Of a stretch of DNA of 64,000 bases, positions 49,496 through 58,508 are shown in pieces. The position numbers and the translations under genes were made by a program. The first letter of the stretch is position 1. Each line of letters starts with the position of its first letter. Source of the DNA: Pseudomonadota bacterium (GTDB lineage Bacteria > Myxococcota > Myxococcia > Myxococcales > Myxococcaceae); assembly GCA_023426545.1 (NCBI GenBank), contig JAFAAN010000037.1, forward strand, positions 1 to 64,000, written 5' to 3'. Below the pieces are notes generated by a model. The model had not been told where the DNA came from. It saw only the letters and a list, made by a program, of their open reading frames with translations, and ran no database searches.

Positions 49496-51151
49496 TCACT
49501 CCCCCTGCATCAGCCCGGTGACGCGCCCGTCGTCGTGGATGGTGACGCGGCGGGCCGCTGGCTCGCGCGGCAGGCCGGGCATGGTGAGGAGCTCGCCGGT
49601 GAGCGCCACCAGGAAGCCCGCGCCCGCGGACAGCCGCACCTCGCGCACGGTGAGCGTGAAGCCGCGTGGCCGTCCCAGCTTCGTGGGGTCGTCCGACAGC
49701 GACAGGTGCGTCTTCGCCATGCACACCGGCAGCTCGGCGCCGCCCAGCGCGCGCACCGCCTCCAGGTCCCGCTTCGCCCCCGCGGTGAAGGTGACGTCGT
49801 CCGCGCCGTAGACGGTGCGGGCGATGGCGGCCACCTTCTCCTCCGGCGACTGCGCCAGGTCGTAGAGGAAGCGCGGCTGGGGCGGCGCGGCGTCCGTGCC
49901 GTCCAGCATCTCCAGCACGCGGTCGGCCAGCTCCAGCGAGCCGTCTCCGCCTCGGGAGAAGCCGTCGCACACGGCCATCTGCACGCCGCGCGCCTTGCCG
50001 AAGGCGCGCAGCTCCTCCAGCTCGGAGTCCAGGTCCTGCGGGAAGCGATTCACGCACAGCACCGCGGGCAGGCCGAAGGCGGCCACCGACTCCAGGTGCT
50101 TCTCCAGGTGTTCGAAGCCGCGGACCAGGGCCTCGCGGTCCGGCTCGGCCACGCGCGCGGGCGCCGCGCCGCCGTGGTGCTTCAGCGCGCGCAGCGTCAC
50201 CACCAGCACCACGCCCCGGGGCCACAGCCCGGCGCCGCGGCACTTGATGTCGAGGAACTTCTCCGCGCCCAGGTCGAAGCCGAAGCCCGCCTCCGTGATG
50301 ACCTCATCCGCGTAGGCCATCCCCATGCGCGTGCCCAGCACGGAGCTGCACCCGTGGGCGATGTTGGCGAAGGGGCCCGCGTGGACCAGGGCGGGGCCGC
50401 CCTCGCGCGTCTGGGCGAGGTTGGGCATCAGCGCGTCCTTGAGCAACGCCGCCATCGCCGCCGCCGCGTCCACGTCCCGGGCGCGCACCGGCTGGCCGTC
50501 CCGGGTGTGGCCGATGACGACGCGGCCCAGGCGCGTCTCCAGGTCCTTCAGCCCCTCCGCGAGCGCGAGGATGGCCATCACCTCGCTGGCGGCGGTGATG
50601 TCGAAGTGGTCCTCGCGCGGCACGCCCTGCGCCTTGCCACCCAGGCCGACGATGACGTTGCGCAGGAAGCGGTCGTTCATGTCCAGGGCGCGCCGCCAGC
50701 GCACGCGCGTGGCGTCCAGCTCCACCGGCTGGCCGTAGTAGACGGCGTTGTCCACCAGCGCGGCGAGCAGGTTGTTGGCGCTGGTGATGGCGTGCAAATC
50801 CCCCGTGAAGTGCAGGTTGATGTCGGCCGCGGGCTCCAGGCTGGCCTGTCCGCCACCGGTGCCGCCGCCCTTCACGCCGAAGACGGGCCCGAGCGACGGC
50901 TCCCGCAGCGCCGCCACCGCCCGGCGGCCGCGCTTGCGCAGGCCCATGGCGAGCGCCACGGACATGGTCGTCTTTCCCTCGCCCGGGGGCGTGGGCGTGA
51001 TGGCGGACACCAGCACCAGGCGGCCCTGCCGACCGCCCCGCTTGCCGAGCGCATCCAGCGACACCTTGGCGCGGTGGGTCCCCCACGGCAGCACGTCCTC
51101 GGGAGACAGGCCCAACTCGGCGCCCACTTCGTTCATGGCTCTCAGCTTCAT
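49496..51151 (-). CDS. fhs: Formate-tetrahydrofolate ligase
   Basis: 551 aa, the normal length. The enzyme makes 10-formyl-THF from formate, THF and ATP in one-carbon metabolism. P-loop TPTPPGEGKTT lies near residues 52-62; other family blocks are REPSLGPVFGVKGGGTGGGQ, NLHFTGDLHAITSANNLLAA, ALVHAGPFANIAHG and EAGFGFDLGAEKF. ATG 51151 fits the N-terminus of homologues. The gene stands alone, convergent with the chemoreceptor gene. Confidence 0.97.
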   Translation of the reverse strand: MKLRAMNEVGAELGLSPEDVLPWGTHRAKVSLDALGKRGGRQGRLVLVSAITPTPPGEGKTTMSVALAMGLRKRGRRAVAALREPSLGPVFGVKGGGTGGGQASLEPAADINLHFTGDLHAITSANNLLAALVDNAVYYGQPVELDATRVRWRRALDMNDRFLRNVIVGLGGKAQGVPREDHFDITAASEVMAILALAEGLKDLETRLGRVVIGHTRDGQPVRARDVDAAAAMAALLKDALMPNLAQTREGGPALVHAGPFANIAHGCSSVLGTRMGMAYADEVITEAGFGFDLGAEKFLDIKCRGAGLWPRGVVLVVTLRALKHHGGAAPARVAEPDREALVRGFEHLEKHLESVAAFGLPAVLCVNRFPQDLDSELEELRAFGKARGVQMAVCDGFSRGGDGSLELADRVLEMLDGTDAAPPQPRFLYDLAQSPEEKVAAIARTVYGADDVTFTAGAKRDLEAVRALGGAELPVCMAKTHLSLSDDPTKLGRPRGFTLTVREVRLSAGAGFLVALTGELLTMPGLPREPAARRVTIHDDGRVTGLMQGE

Positions 51152-51221
51152 GCCGGGACTCTCGGTGTGAGAGGGTCGCAGGTCAACGGTGCGCGCGCCC
51201 GGGCGTGGAGGCGTGCGCCGC

Positions 51222-51650
51222 TCAGTCCAGGCGGAAGCCCGCGGGGGCGCGCGGGTCCTTGCGCTCGTACATGTTGAGGAAGAGCGTCACCGGCTCGTTC
51301 AGCCCCTCGTAGGTGACGTCGTACACGTCGAGCAGGCCGTTGCCGAAGGGCGAGCTCTCCGACGCGAAGAAGCAGCAGCTCCCTCGCCGCTCGTAGCGGA
51401 CCTTCTGGCCCTGCGGCCCTCGCAGGTGTTCGAGGTACTCGAGCTCTCCGTTGACGCCGCCGCCCACGTGGATGGGGTCGTCCTTGCTGTAGCCATAGCC
51501 CGAGGGCGCGGCGGTGGCCGTGGCCTCAGGGGCCTGGGTGTCTTCAGCGCTGGGCGTGGGCTCGCCGGGCCGGGTGCTGGCGGCGGTGGAGGCGCACCCC
51601 GTGGCCAGGGCGGGGATGAGGAAGAGCAGCGTGAGTCGTGAGGTGGTCAT
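51222..51650 (-). CDS. Small conserved-type lipoprotein
   Basis: 142 aa from ATG 51650. Lipoprotein signal MTTSRLTLLFLIPALATGC, a Thr/Ala/Pro-rich spacer to about residue 50, then a folded domain beginning YSKDDPIHVGGGVNG and containing two adjacent Cys (RRGSCCFFASES) and YDVTYEGLNEPVTLFLNMY. The domain looks well conserved, but I cannot name the family. It stands 70 bp upstream (in coordinates) of the fhs start on the same strand, probably transcribed separately. Confidence 0.75.
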   Translation of the reverse strand: MTTSRLTLLFLIPALATGCASTAASTRPGEPTPSAEDTQAPEATATAAPSGYGYSKDDPIHVGGGVNGELEYLEHLRGPQGQKVRYERRGSCCFFASESSPFGNGLLDVYDVTYEGLNEPVTLFLNMYERKDPRAPAGFRLD

Positions 51651-51805
51651 GCGGACCAGCCTAACGCCTGGGCGCAGACCCCGGCCCCGGGGGGGCCCGT
51701 GTGGCTGTGATGGGCAGGCAAGGTGCACCCGTGGGTCCTTTGCCGCACGCGCGCGAGGACCCCATGTTTCCCTGTGGGGGACTGTCCCGCCGCCGAGGAG
51801 CACCC

Positions 51806-53380
51806 ATGACGAAGGCCCACATCCACGACGGAGGACGCTGCATGTGGGGCACGCCCGCGCAGGTAGAAGCCCTCCGCCTGGACAGGCCCTCCGTCTCCCC
51901 GACGCTGCTCCAGGTCGGCGCCAGCCTCCAGGCCGCGCTCATCGTCGACGCGCGCGGCCGCGTCGTCTTCGTGGATGAGGTGCTGGCCCTGACCACCGGG
52001 CGGGGGGAGGAGCCCCTGGAGGGCCGCTCCGTGGAGGAGGTGCTGGAGGGGCTGCCCTGGCTGACGGGAGCGTTCGCGGCGGCCCTCGACGGCAAGGCGG
52101 GGGTCCGGGAGGGGCAGGGCCAGGGTCAGCGGCTGAAGGCCTTCGTCCTCCCCGTCTTCAGCCAGGAGGACGAGCTGCTCGGCGCCTGCGCGCGCCTCCA
52201 GCTCTCGGAGGCCGCGAAGGGCGGGCCTCCGCCCCAGGACGTGCATGCGCACGGCTCGGGGGCGGGGCGCCACGCGCCCGAGAGCCTGGAGCACATGAAC
52301 TCGGTGCTGCGCGCCACGTTCGACTCCATCGCCGAAGGCGTCATCGTGGTGGACCTGAGCAAGCGGGTCACCGCCTTCAACAAGCGCTTCCTCGACATCT
52401 GGGGCATCACCGAGGAGATGATGGAGGACCGCGCCGCGGAGCCGGTGCTGCTCCGCGCGGCGAAGCACGTGAAGAACCCGGAGTGGTTCACCTCCCGCAT
52501 CCGCGAGCGCTTCGTGGCGTCCGAGGAGGTGGACGTGGAGACCGTGGAGCTGCTCGACGGGCGCATCCTGGAGCGCAAGTCGCTGCCGCAGCGGCTGGGC
52601 GGCACCATCATCGGCCGCGTCTGGAGCTACCGCGAGGTGACGGCGGAGCGCCATGCCGAGGCGGAGCGGGAGCGGCTGCTGCGCGAGGCCCAGGAGGCCA
52701 TCCGCGTGCGGGACGACTTCCTCTCCATCGCCGCGCACGAGCTGAAGACGCCCCTCACGCCGTTGAAGCTGCACCTCCAGCGGATGCGCCAGGAGGGAGG
52801 CGCGGCGAGCGCCTCCCACGCGCGCCACCTGGACAAGTCCCTCACGCAGGTGGCCCGGCTGACGGGCCTGGTGAACGACCTGCTGGACACCTCGCGCATC
52901 CAGGAGGGCCGCCTGCTGCTGAAGCACGAGCCCATCCTCCTCCAGGAGCTGGTCGGAGACGTCGCCTCCGAGATGCGCCTGTCCAGCGCGCACCACCGCG
53001 TGGAGTTCGAGGGCCCCGAGGAGCCGCTGGTCGTGCTGGGCGACACGGACCGGCTCGCGCAGGTGCTCGTCAACCTGATGGAGAACGCCTTCAAGTACAG
53101 CCCCAGCGGGGGGACGGTCCGCGTCCGCGTGCGGCGCGAAGGCGGCCACGTCCGGGTGTCCGTGCAGGACGAGGGCATTGGCATCCCCAAGGACCAGCAG
53201 GAGCGCCTGTTCGAGCGCTTCTTCCGCGCGCGCAACGCGCCCATCTCCGGCTTCGGCGGGCTGGGCCTGGGGCTCTACATCTGCCGCGACATCGTGGAGC
53301 GGCATGGCGGCCGCCTGTGGGTGGAGGGCGAGCTGGGCGAGGGCTCCACCTTCCACTTCACCGTGCCGCTGCCGCGGTGA
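51806..53380 (+). CDS. Cytoplasmic PAS histidine kinase
   Basis: 524 aa from ATG 51806 (CGAGGAG upstream). No transmembrane segments. Two PAS-like domains: about residues 30-140 (LQAALIVDARGRVVFVDEVL) and 165-285 (TFDSIAEGVIVVDLSKRVTA). A coiled linker leads to HisKA with IAAHELKTPLTPLK and an ATPase with MENAFKYSPSGG, DEGIGIP and GGLGLGLYICRD. This is a soluble orphan sensor kinase without adjoining regulator; ligands of the PAS domains are not predictable. It is convergent with the TauE gene with only 3 bp between stops. Confidence 0.92.
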   Translation: MTKAHIHDGGRCMWGTPAQVEALRLDRPSVSPTLLQVGASLQAALIVDARGRVVFVDEVLALTTGRGEEPLEGRSVEEVLEGLPWLTGAFAAALDGKAGVREGQGQGQRLKAFVLPVFSQEDELLGACARLQLSEAAKGGPPPQDVHAHGSGAGRHAPESLEHMNSVLRATFDSIAEGVIVVDLSKRVTAFNKRFLDIWGITEEMMEDRAAEPVLLRAAKHVKNPEWFTSRIRERFVASEEVDVETVELLDGRILERKSLPQRLGGTIIGRVWSYREVTAERHAEAERERLLREAQEAIRVRDDFLSIAAHELKTPLTPLKLHLQRMRQEGGAASASHARHLDKSLTQVARLTGLVNDLLDTSRIQEGRLLLKHEPILLQELVGDVASEMRLSSAHHRVEFEGPEEPLVVLGDTDRLAQVLVNLMENAFKYSPSGGTVRVRVRREGGHVRVSVQDEGIGIPKDQQERLFERFFRARNAPISGFGGLGLGLYICRDIVERHGGRLWVEGELGEGSTFHFTVPLPR

Positions 53381-53383
53381 CGC

Positions 53384-54259
53384 TCAGGGCGCGCGCGGCT
53401 GGCGCCGCCGGGCCACGCGCAGGCGCCACCACGTCATGGGGATGCCCACGGCCAGGGACGCCACGGCCCAGGGCCATGCGCCCGCGCGCACCAGCCGCTC
53501 GCGCAGCGGGGCGGGGGCCTGCGCGGCCAGGAGGAACGCGGCGGTGGCGAGGACGAAGACGGCGAAGCCCTTGCGCAGGTGCGCCGGGGAGATGCGGCCC
53601 GCGAGCCGTCCACCCAGGAGGCTGCCCGTCATCGCCGCCAGCAGCACCTCGCCGGTGAGGACCCAGGGCAGCTCGACGTGGCCCAGGTGCCCGACGAAGC
53701 CCGCGGCGCACTGGAGGGAGATGACCACCAGCGAGGTGGCAGTGGCGGTGGGCGCGGAGAGGCCCACGAGCATCAGCGCGGGGACGATGAGGAAGCCGCC
53801 GCCCGCGCCCACGAGGCCGGACAGCCCGCCCACGGCCGCGCCCTGCGCGAGCACGCGCGGCGTGGACAGCCCGGGCGGCTGGGGGCCGGGCGCGGCGGGC
53901 TCCGCGTCCTTGCGCCGCAGCATGGCCAGGGCGGCGGCGACCATGACGCCCGCGAAGAGCACCAGCAGCGTGTCGGGCGAGAGGTGGGGGTTGAGCCTCC
54001 CACCGAGGAAGGCCCCCGCCATGCCGCCCGCGCCGAACACGAAGCCGGTGCGCCAGCGCACGCGGCCCGCGCGGGCGTGAAAGAAGGCGCCGCTGGCGCT
54101 GGTGAGGCCCACCACCACCAGCGACATGGCGATGGCCGTCCGGGGCTCCACGCCCAGGACGTACACCAGCAGGGGCACGGTAAGGATGGAGCCGCCGCCG
54201 CCCAGCAGCCCCAGCAGGATGCCCACGAACAGCGAACCGGCGATGCCCGCGTACAACAT
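53384..54259 (-). CDS. TauE/SafE-family sulfite exporter (TSUP)
   Basis: 291 aa with about eight hydrophobic helices in two halves. The halves start with GILLGLLGGGGSILTVPLLV and GGLSGLVGAGGGFLIVPALM, the glycine-rich TSUP signature repeated. This family exports sulfite or organosulfonates. The ATG 54259 overlaps the rhodanese stop (TGATG), and the gene is third in the persulfide dioxygenase operon, so export of sulfite or thiosulfate from sulfide oxidation is the natural role. Nothing unusual. Confidence 0.92.
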   Translation of the reverse strand: MLYAGIAGSLFVGILLGLLGGGGSILTVPLLVYVLGVEPRTAIAMSLVVVGLTSASGAFFHARAGRVRWRTGFVFGAGGMAGAFLGGRLNPHLSPDTLLVLFAGVMVAAALAMLRRKDAEPAAPGPQPPGLSTPRVLAQGAAVGGLSGLVGAGGGFLIVPALMLVGLSAPTATATSLVVISLQCAAGFVGHLGHVELPWVLTGEVLLAAMTGSLLGGRLAGRISPAHLRKGFAVFVLATAAFLLAAQAPAPLRERLVRAGAWPWAVASLAVGIPMTWWRLRVARRRQPRAP

Positions 54260-54879
54260 CAGCAGTCGCCTTCGGACCGCGCCACGGCGAGCTGGTCCCG
54301 GAGGCTCCGCAGCAGGTGCTCGAAGGCCGCGGTGTCCTGGATGGCCGCGGGACGCGCCGCCTGGAGCGCGTCCAGCACGGCGGAGAGCGCCTCACGCGAC
54401 GGGCTGGCCCCCGCCCGGAGCGCGTCGGCGGCCACCGACGTGCCGGGCGCGGCGGTCAGCAGGGGGGGGAGCCCCTGGAGGAGCCGGTCCCTGACGGTTG
54501 CCAGCGAGGGCAGGGGCGCCGGGTGGGTGCGCACCACGGGCAGCTGCTCGGTGTTCCAGGTGAGCATGCCGCCGCGCAGGTTCATCACCCGGGTGAAGCC
54601 GAGCGCGACCAGCTGCGCGGCCGCGTTCGCCGAGCGCGCGCCGGAGCGGCACACCAGCACCACCTGCGTCTGGCGGGGCCACGCGCCGACGACGTCCCGC
54701 ACCGTCGCGAGAGGCGCGAGCCGGACGCCGGCGATATGGCCCAGGAGGCCGTCGAGCTCGTGCGGCTCGCGCACGTCGAGCAACGTGAGGTCGTCCCGCG
54801 GGGCGGCGGCGAGCGACCGTGCCTCCACGTCGCGGTAGCCCGCGGGGTGGGGCGTGGCGGTGTCGAAGAGGGTGGACAT
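54259..54879 (-). CDS. Rhodanese with C-terminal extension
   Basis: 206 aa from ATG 54879. The first ~115 residues are a rhodanese domain with LLDVREPHELDG and active-site loop CRSGARS (C77). That Cys carries a persulfide and would transfer sulfane sulfur to cyanide, sulfite or thiols. The C-terminal ~90 residues (from about residue 120) are helical and without Cys; I cannot identify them. It lies 22 nt after the persulfide dioxygenase and overlaps the exporter gene. Role: convert persulfide plus sulfite to thiosulfate. Confidence 0.9.
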   Translation of the reverse strand: MSTLFDTATPHPAGYRDVEARSLAAAPRDDLTLLDVREPHELDGLLGHIAGVRLAPLATVRDVVGAWPRQTQVVLVCRSGARSANAAAQLVALGFTRVMNLRGGMLTWNTEQLPVVRTHPAPLPSLATVRDRLLQGLPPLLTAAPGTSVAADALRAGASPSREALSAVLDALQAARPAAIQDTAAFEHLLRSLRDQLAVARSEGDC

Positions 54880-54901
54880 GGTGCAGGGGCTCCGCGTCGC
54901 G

Positions 54902-55600
54902 TCAGGCCTGGACGGGTATGGGGGCACGGCCACAGGCCCGGTTGGCGGGCACGGCCACCTCCAGCTTCCGGGGCGGCGGCAGCTTCCTGTCCTTCATGAA
55001 GGCGATGAAGTCCTCGCGCGTGCGGCCCGCGAGCCGGGGGTTGTGCCGCTTCTCCTCGCCCACCGTGGACATGGCGTGTCCGGCGTAGTCGTGGCCGGGG
55101 TACACCTCCGTCTCGTCCGGCAGGGTGAAGAGGTGGCGGGTGATGGCGTCATAGAGCTGGCCGGGGTCACCGTTCTGGAAGTCCGTGCGGCCGGTGCTCC
55201 GGATGAGGAGCGCGTCACCGGTAAAGAGCCGGCGCTCGCACAGGAAGCTGAGGCTGTCATCGGTGTGGCCGGGCGTCTCCAGCACCCGCACCTCCAGGCC
55301 ACCCACGCGCACCACGTCTCCGTGCTTCACCGTCTGGTCCACGCAGGGCGCGCCCCGGCTCGACGCCACCACCGTGGCGCCCGCGCGCTCGCGGAGCAGG
55401 CCCGCGCCGGTGACGTGGTCGGCATGGACGTGCGTCTCCAGCACCACGGCCAGCTTCAGGTCCAGCTCCTGGAGGAGCGACAGGTCCCGCTCCACCTGCT
55501 CCAGCACCGGGTCGATGAGCGCGGCGGCGCGGGTGGTCTCGTCCGCCAGGAGGTAGGTGTAGGTCGAAGTCTCCGCATCGAAGAGCTGCCTGAAGAGCAT
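54902..55600 (-). CDS. Persulfide dioxygenase (ETHE1/Blh-like MBL fold)
   Basis: 232 aa from ATG 55600. Metallo-beta-lactamase ligands THVHADH (H57, H59, D61, H62), PGHT (H112), D129 in FTGDALL and H170 in YPGHDY. In ETHE1-type dioxygenases only two His and one Asp (H57, H112, D129) bind Fe(II). The hallmark GRTDFQNGDP is present. The enzyme oxidises glutathione persulfide to sulfite and glutathione. It heads an operon with rhodanese and exporter and is preceded by a -24/-12 promoter match and by repeats shared with the sqr promoter. Confidence 0.93.
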   Translation of the reverse strand: MLFRQLFDAETSTYTYLLADETTRAAALIDPVLEQVERDLSLLQELDLKLAVVLETHVHADHVTGAGLLRERAGATVVASSRGAPCVDQTVKHGDVVRVGGLEVRVLETPGHTDDSLSFLCERRLFTGDALLIRSTGRTDFQNGDPGQLYDAITRHLFTLPDETEVYPGHDYAGHAMSTVGEEKRHNPRLAGRTREDFIAFMKDRKLPPPRKLEVAVPANRACGRAPIPVQA

Positions 55601-55639
55601 GGTCTGCCTCGCGAGAGGTGGGGTTCGGGCCCGGGGGAG

Positions 55640-55655
55640 TGCCAGCGCCATGCCA
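55640..55655 (-). promoter_or_regulatory. Sigma54 (-24/-12) promoter of the persulfide dioxygenase operon
   Basis: Read on the minus strand: TGGCATGGCGCTGGCA, with GG and GC ten bases apart as required and two differences from the TGGCACG-N4-TTGCA consensus. The predicted RNA would start ~30 nt before ATG 55600. Confidence 0.6.
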
Positions 55656-55740
55656 GCCATGCCGGAGCGGGCGCACAGGCGCGCCTCCAGAGGAGGGGCC
55701 GCGGGGGAGGTGGGGGCGGAGGTGGGCGCGCAACGTCTCT

Positions 55741-55770
55741 GGAAACACCTGTGAAACACCCGTGAAACAG
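55741..55770 (-). promoter_or_regulatory. Upstream repeats for the sigma54 activator (dioxygenase side)
   Basis: Three near-identical direct units, seen on the plus strand as GGAAACACCT, GTGAAACACCC and GTGAAACAG. They lie ~85-115 bp upstream of the -24/-12 element, a usual enhancer distance, and just beyond the 3' end of the activator gene. The same unit occurs upstream of sqr. Confidence 0.65.
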
Positions 55771-55785
55771 GGGCGCCCGTGGGGC

Positions 55786-57099
55786 TCAGCGCTTCGCCTT
55801 TGAGGCGCTGCTCGATTCCCGCAGGCGGCGCCACAGCGTGACGCGGCTGACGCCGAGCAGGCGCGCGGCCTCGGAGCGGTTGCCGCCCGCCTGGGTGAGC
55901 GCGGCCTGGACGCGCTCCGGCTCCAGCGAGACGTCTCGCGGCGCGTGCGCGGTCCGCGGCTCCGGCGTCCGTGGCTCGGAGAACTCCGGCGGCAGGTCGG
56001 CCTCGTGGACCACCGGGCCTTCGCCGATGACGTAGGCGTACTCCATGACGTTGCGCAGCTCGCGCACGTTCCCGGGCCACGGGTGCTCCTCCAGCAGCCG
56101 GCGGGCCCCCGGGGAGAAGCGCTCCACGCGCCGCGTCCCCCGCTGGCGCTGCTCCTCCAGGAAGCGCAGGGCCAGGGGGAGGATGTCCCCCCGGCGCTCG
56201 CGCAGCGCGGGCAGGAAGAGGGGCACCACGCGCAGGCGGTACATCAGGTCCGCGCGGAATCGGCCCGCCTCCACCTCGCGGCGCAGCGGCCGGTGCGTGG
56301 CGGCGATGATGCGCACGTCCACGGGCACGGGCTGACGGCCGCCCACGGGGATGACGGTGCGCGTCTCCAGGACGCGCAGCATCTTCGCCTGGAGGTCCAG
56401 GGGCATCTCCGCCACTTCGTCGAGGAAGAGCGAGCCCTTGTCTGCCAGGCGGAAGTGCCCCGGGCTGTCGCGCACCGCGCCGGTGAAGGCGCCGCGCACG
56501 TGGCCGAACAGCTCGCTCTCCAGCAGGTTAAGGGGCAGCGCCGCGCAGTTGATGGCGCGGAAGGGGCCCCGGGCGCGGGTGGACAGCGCGTGCAGCGCAT
56601 GGGCGATGTGCTCCTTGCCGGTCCCGGACTCGCCGCGCACCAGGACGCTGGACTCGGTGCGGGCCACCTTCTCGACGATGCGGAAGACGCGCTGGAGCGC
56701 CGGCGACTGGGTCCACAGGCCATGGAACAGCTCGGCGCGCCGGGGCTCCAGGGCCGCCGGCTCCGGGGTGACGATGAGCGCCCAGCCCGCGACGCGCGGC
56801 CCCTGCTTGAGCGACAGGGCGCGCACCCGCACCGCCTTCGCGCGTCCGCCCACGCGCAGGTGCGCGGACGCCTCCCGGCCCTCCGTCAGCAGCGCGTCCA
56901 GCGGCCCCGCGCCTTCGGGGAGGACCAGCACCCGCGCCAGCGGCGTGCCGGCGCGGAGCGTGCCGCCGAGCGCGGCCTCCAGCGCGGGGGTGAACGCGGC
57001 CACCCTTCGCGCCTCGTCCACGAGGAGCACGGGGCCCGCGAGGACGTCCAGGGCGGGGAGCACGAGGCTGGCGAGGGTGCTGGGACGGGAGGAGGGCAT
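55786..57099 (-). CDS. Sigma54-dependent activator of sulfide oxidation genes
   Basis: 437 aa from ATG 57099. N-terminal ~130 residues: PAS-like sensor (VLLVDEARRVAAFTPALEAA). Then the AAA+ domain with Walker A GESGTGKEH, the sigma54-contact loop GAFTGA, Walker B FLDEVAEMP and an arginine finger region, and finally a Fis-type HTH (NRSEAARLLGVSRVTLWRRL). It lies 43 nt after sqr and upstream of the dioxygenase operon. It thus has the position of FisR-type regulators of sulfide oxidation. Unlike FisR, which is known to sense sulfane sulfur through Cys residues, its sensor domain contains no cysteine; the only Cys is in the AAA+ core (INCAALPL). The signal must be sensed otherwise. Confidence 0.93.
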   Translation of the reverse strand: MPSSRPSTLASLVLPALDVLAGPVLLVDEARRVAAFTPALEAALGGTLRAGTPLARVLVLPEGAGPLDALLTEGREASAHLRVGGRAKAVRVRALSLKQGPRVAGWALIVTPEPAALEPRRAELFHGLWTQSPALQRVFRIVEKVARTESSVLVRGESGTGKEHIAHALHALSTRARGPFRAINCAALPLNLLESELFGHVRGAFTGAVRDSPGHFRLADKGSLFLDEVAEMPLDLQAKMLRVLETRTVIPVGGRQPVPVDVRIIAATHRPLRREVEAGRFRADLMYRLRVVPLFLPALRERRGDILPLALRFLEEQRQRGTRRVERFSPGARRLLEEHPWPGNVRELRNVMEYAYVIGEGPVVHEADLPPEFSEPRTPEPRTAHAPRDVSLEPERVQAALTQAGGNRSEAARLLGVSRVTLWRRLRESSSASKAKR

Positions 57100-57142
57100 C
57101 GTCGGGGCCGGGAAGGCCCTGCATAGCCCGGCCCCGTGTGCC

Positions 57143-58414
57143 TCATGCAAGACCTCGCATCATGAACGTCCAGTAGAGGCTGGGCAGGCCGTACTTCTTG
57201 AGCAGCCACATGTCGCGCCGCTCCTGGAGCGTGTCGATGAAGGGGATGGAGGGGGTGGGCTTGCCGTCGTAGTCGAACTCGGCGAGCAGCAGCCGCCCAT
57301 AGCCGGTGGTGAGGGGACAGGACGCGTAGCCGTCATAGCGCGCGGTCAGCGGCCGGCCGGCGATGTACGCGCGGAGGTTCTCCACCAGCACCGGCGCCTG
57401 CTTGCGCACGGCGGCCCCGGTGCGGCTGGTGGGCAGGTCGGACGCGTCCCCGAGCGCGAAGACGTTCGGGTGGTCCGGGTGCTGGAGCGTGTACTTGTCC
57501 GCCTTCACCCAGCCGGCGTTGGGCCCCTCGCGCCAGGCCAGCGGGCTGCGCTTGATGAAGTCCGGCGCGCTCTGCGGCGGGGTGACGTGCAGCAGGTCGT
57601 AGGAGAGCGAGAGGCGCTCCGTCTGCCCGTCGCGGGTGGCCTCGAAGGTGGCCTCGCGCCGGTCGCCGTCGACGGCGACGAGGTTGTGCTGGAAGCGGGA
57701 GGTGATGCCGTAGCGCTGCACCACGCCCTCCAGCACGGAGGCGAAGGGCTTCACGCCGAAGATGGCCTTCGCGCCGGAGCCGAAGATGACGGTGGCGCGC
57801 GCCGCCAGCCCGGTGCGGCGGAAGTGGTCCGCGGCCAGGTACATGATTTTCTGCGGCGCCCCGGCGCACTTCACGGGCGTGGACGGCTGCGTGAAGAGGG
57901 CGGTGCCGCCCTGGAAGCCCTGGATGAGGCGCCACGTCTTGGGCGCGAGCTGGACGTCGTAGTTGCTGCTGACGTGCGGCGTCTTCAGCGCCTCGCGCAG
58001 CCCGGCGACCTTGTCCCAGTCCAGCTGGATGCCGGGGGCGACCACCAGGAAGTCGTAGCCCAGCCGCAGGCCGCCGCGGGTGCGGACCTCCCGGGCGTCC
58101 GGGTCCACCTCCTCGGCGGCATCTCGCACCCACTTCACGCCGCGAGGGATGAGGCTGGCCTCGTCGCGCACGGTGTCCTCGATGCGGGCCTCACCGGCGC
58201 CCACCAGCGTCCACAGCGGCTGGTAGTAGTGGTGCTGTGACGGTTCGAGGATGGCGACGCCCTGCTCCCCGGCGCGGGCCAGCCGGGCCGCCACCGCGAT
58301 GCCCGCCGTGCCTCCGCCGATGATGAGGATGCGATGATGCTCGCGCACCGGCACCACCACGGCGCCCGAAGGCGTCACCGACTCCCTGCGGCCCATGTCC
58401 TCGCTGGTCTGCAT
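57143..58414 (-). CDS. sqr: Sulfide:quinone oxidoreductase
   Basis: 423 aa from ATG 58414 (AAGGGAG upstream). FAD-binding GGGTAG near residues 33-38 and LGDASDLPTSRTGAAVRKQA for the second dinucleotide part. Two active-site cysteines are visible, C183 in VKCAGAPQK and C366 in ASCPLTTGYG, matching type II SQRs with two redox Cys. The enzyme oxidises H2S to sulfane sulfur and reduces membrane quinone. It is the first gene of a unit with the activator and has a -24/-12 promoter and upstream repeats. Type II SQRs occur with persulfide dioxygenase, as here. An alternative in-frame start at Met7 is possible. Confidence 0.94.
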   Translation of the reverse strand: MQTSEDMGRRESVTPSGAVVVPVREHHRILIIGGGTAGIAVAARLARAGEQGVAILEPSQHHYYQPLWTLVGAGEARIEDTVRDEASLIPRGVKWVRDAAEEVDPDAREVRTRGGLRLGYDFLVVAPGIQLDWDKVAGLREALKTPHVSSNYDVQLAPKTWRLIQGFQGGTALFTQPSTPVKCAGAPQKIMYLAADHFRRTGLAARATVIFGSGAKAIFGVKPFASVLEGVVQRYGITSRFQHNLVAVDGDRREATFEATRDGQTERLSLSYDLLHVTPPQSAPDFIKRSPLAWREGPNAGWVKADKYTLQHPDHPNVFALGDASDLPTSRTGAAVRKQAPVLVENLRAYIAGRPLTARYDGYASCPLTTGYGRLLLAEFDYDGKPTPSIPFIDTLQERRDMWLLKKYGLPSLYWTFMMRGLA

Positions 58415-58430
58415 GTCACGCGCTCCCTTG

Positions 58431-58446
58431 CGAAACGTGAAACAGG
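58431..58446 (-). promoter_or_regulatory. GAAAC motif at the predicted sqr transcription start
   Basis: CGAAACGTGAAACAGG contains GTGAAACA, the unit of the upstream repeats, overlapping the predicted RNA start. It may allow feedback by the activator or is part of the leader. Confidence 0.35.
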
Positions 58447-58457
58447 CAGGAAGCCCT

Positions 58458-58473
58458 AGCAGGGCGCGTGCCA
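58458..58473 (-). promoter_or_regulatory. Sigma54 (-24/-12) promoter of sqr
   Basis: Read on the minus strand: TGGCACGCGCCCTGCT. The -24 block TGGCACG is perfect, the -12 block CTGCT has one change, and GG-N10-GC spacing is right. The predicted start is ~33 nt before ATG 58414. Confidence 0.75.
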
Positions 58474-58508
58474 CACTCGTCCCCTGGGGCGGGCCCCGGG
58501 TGGAGGGG

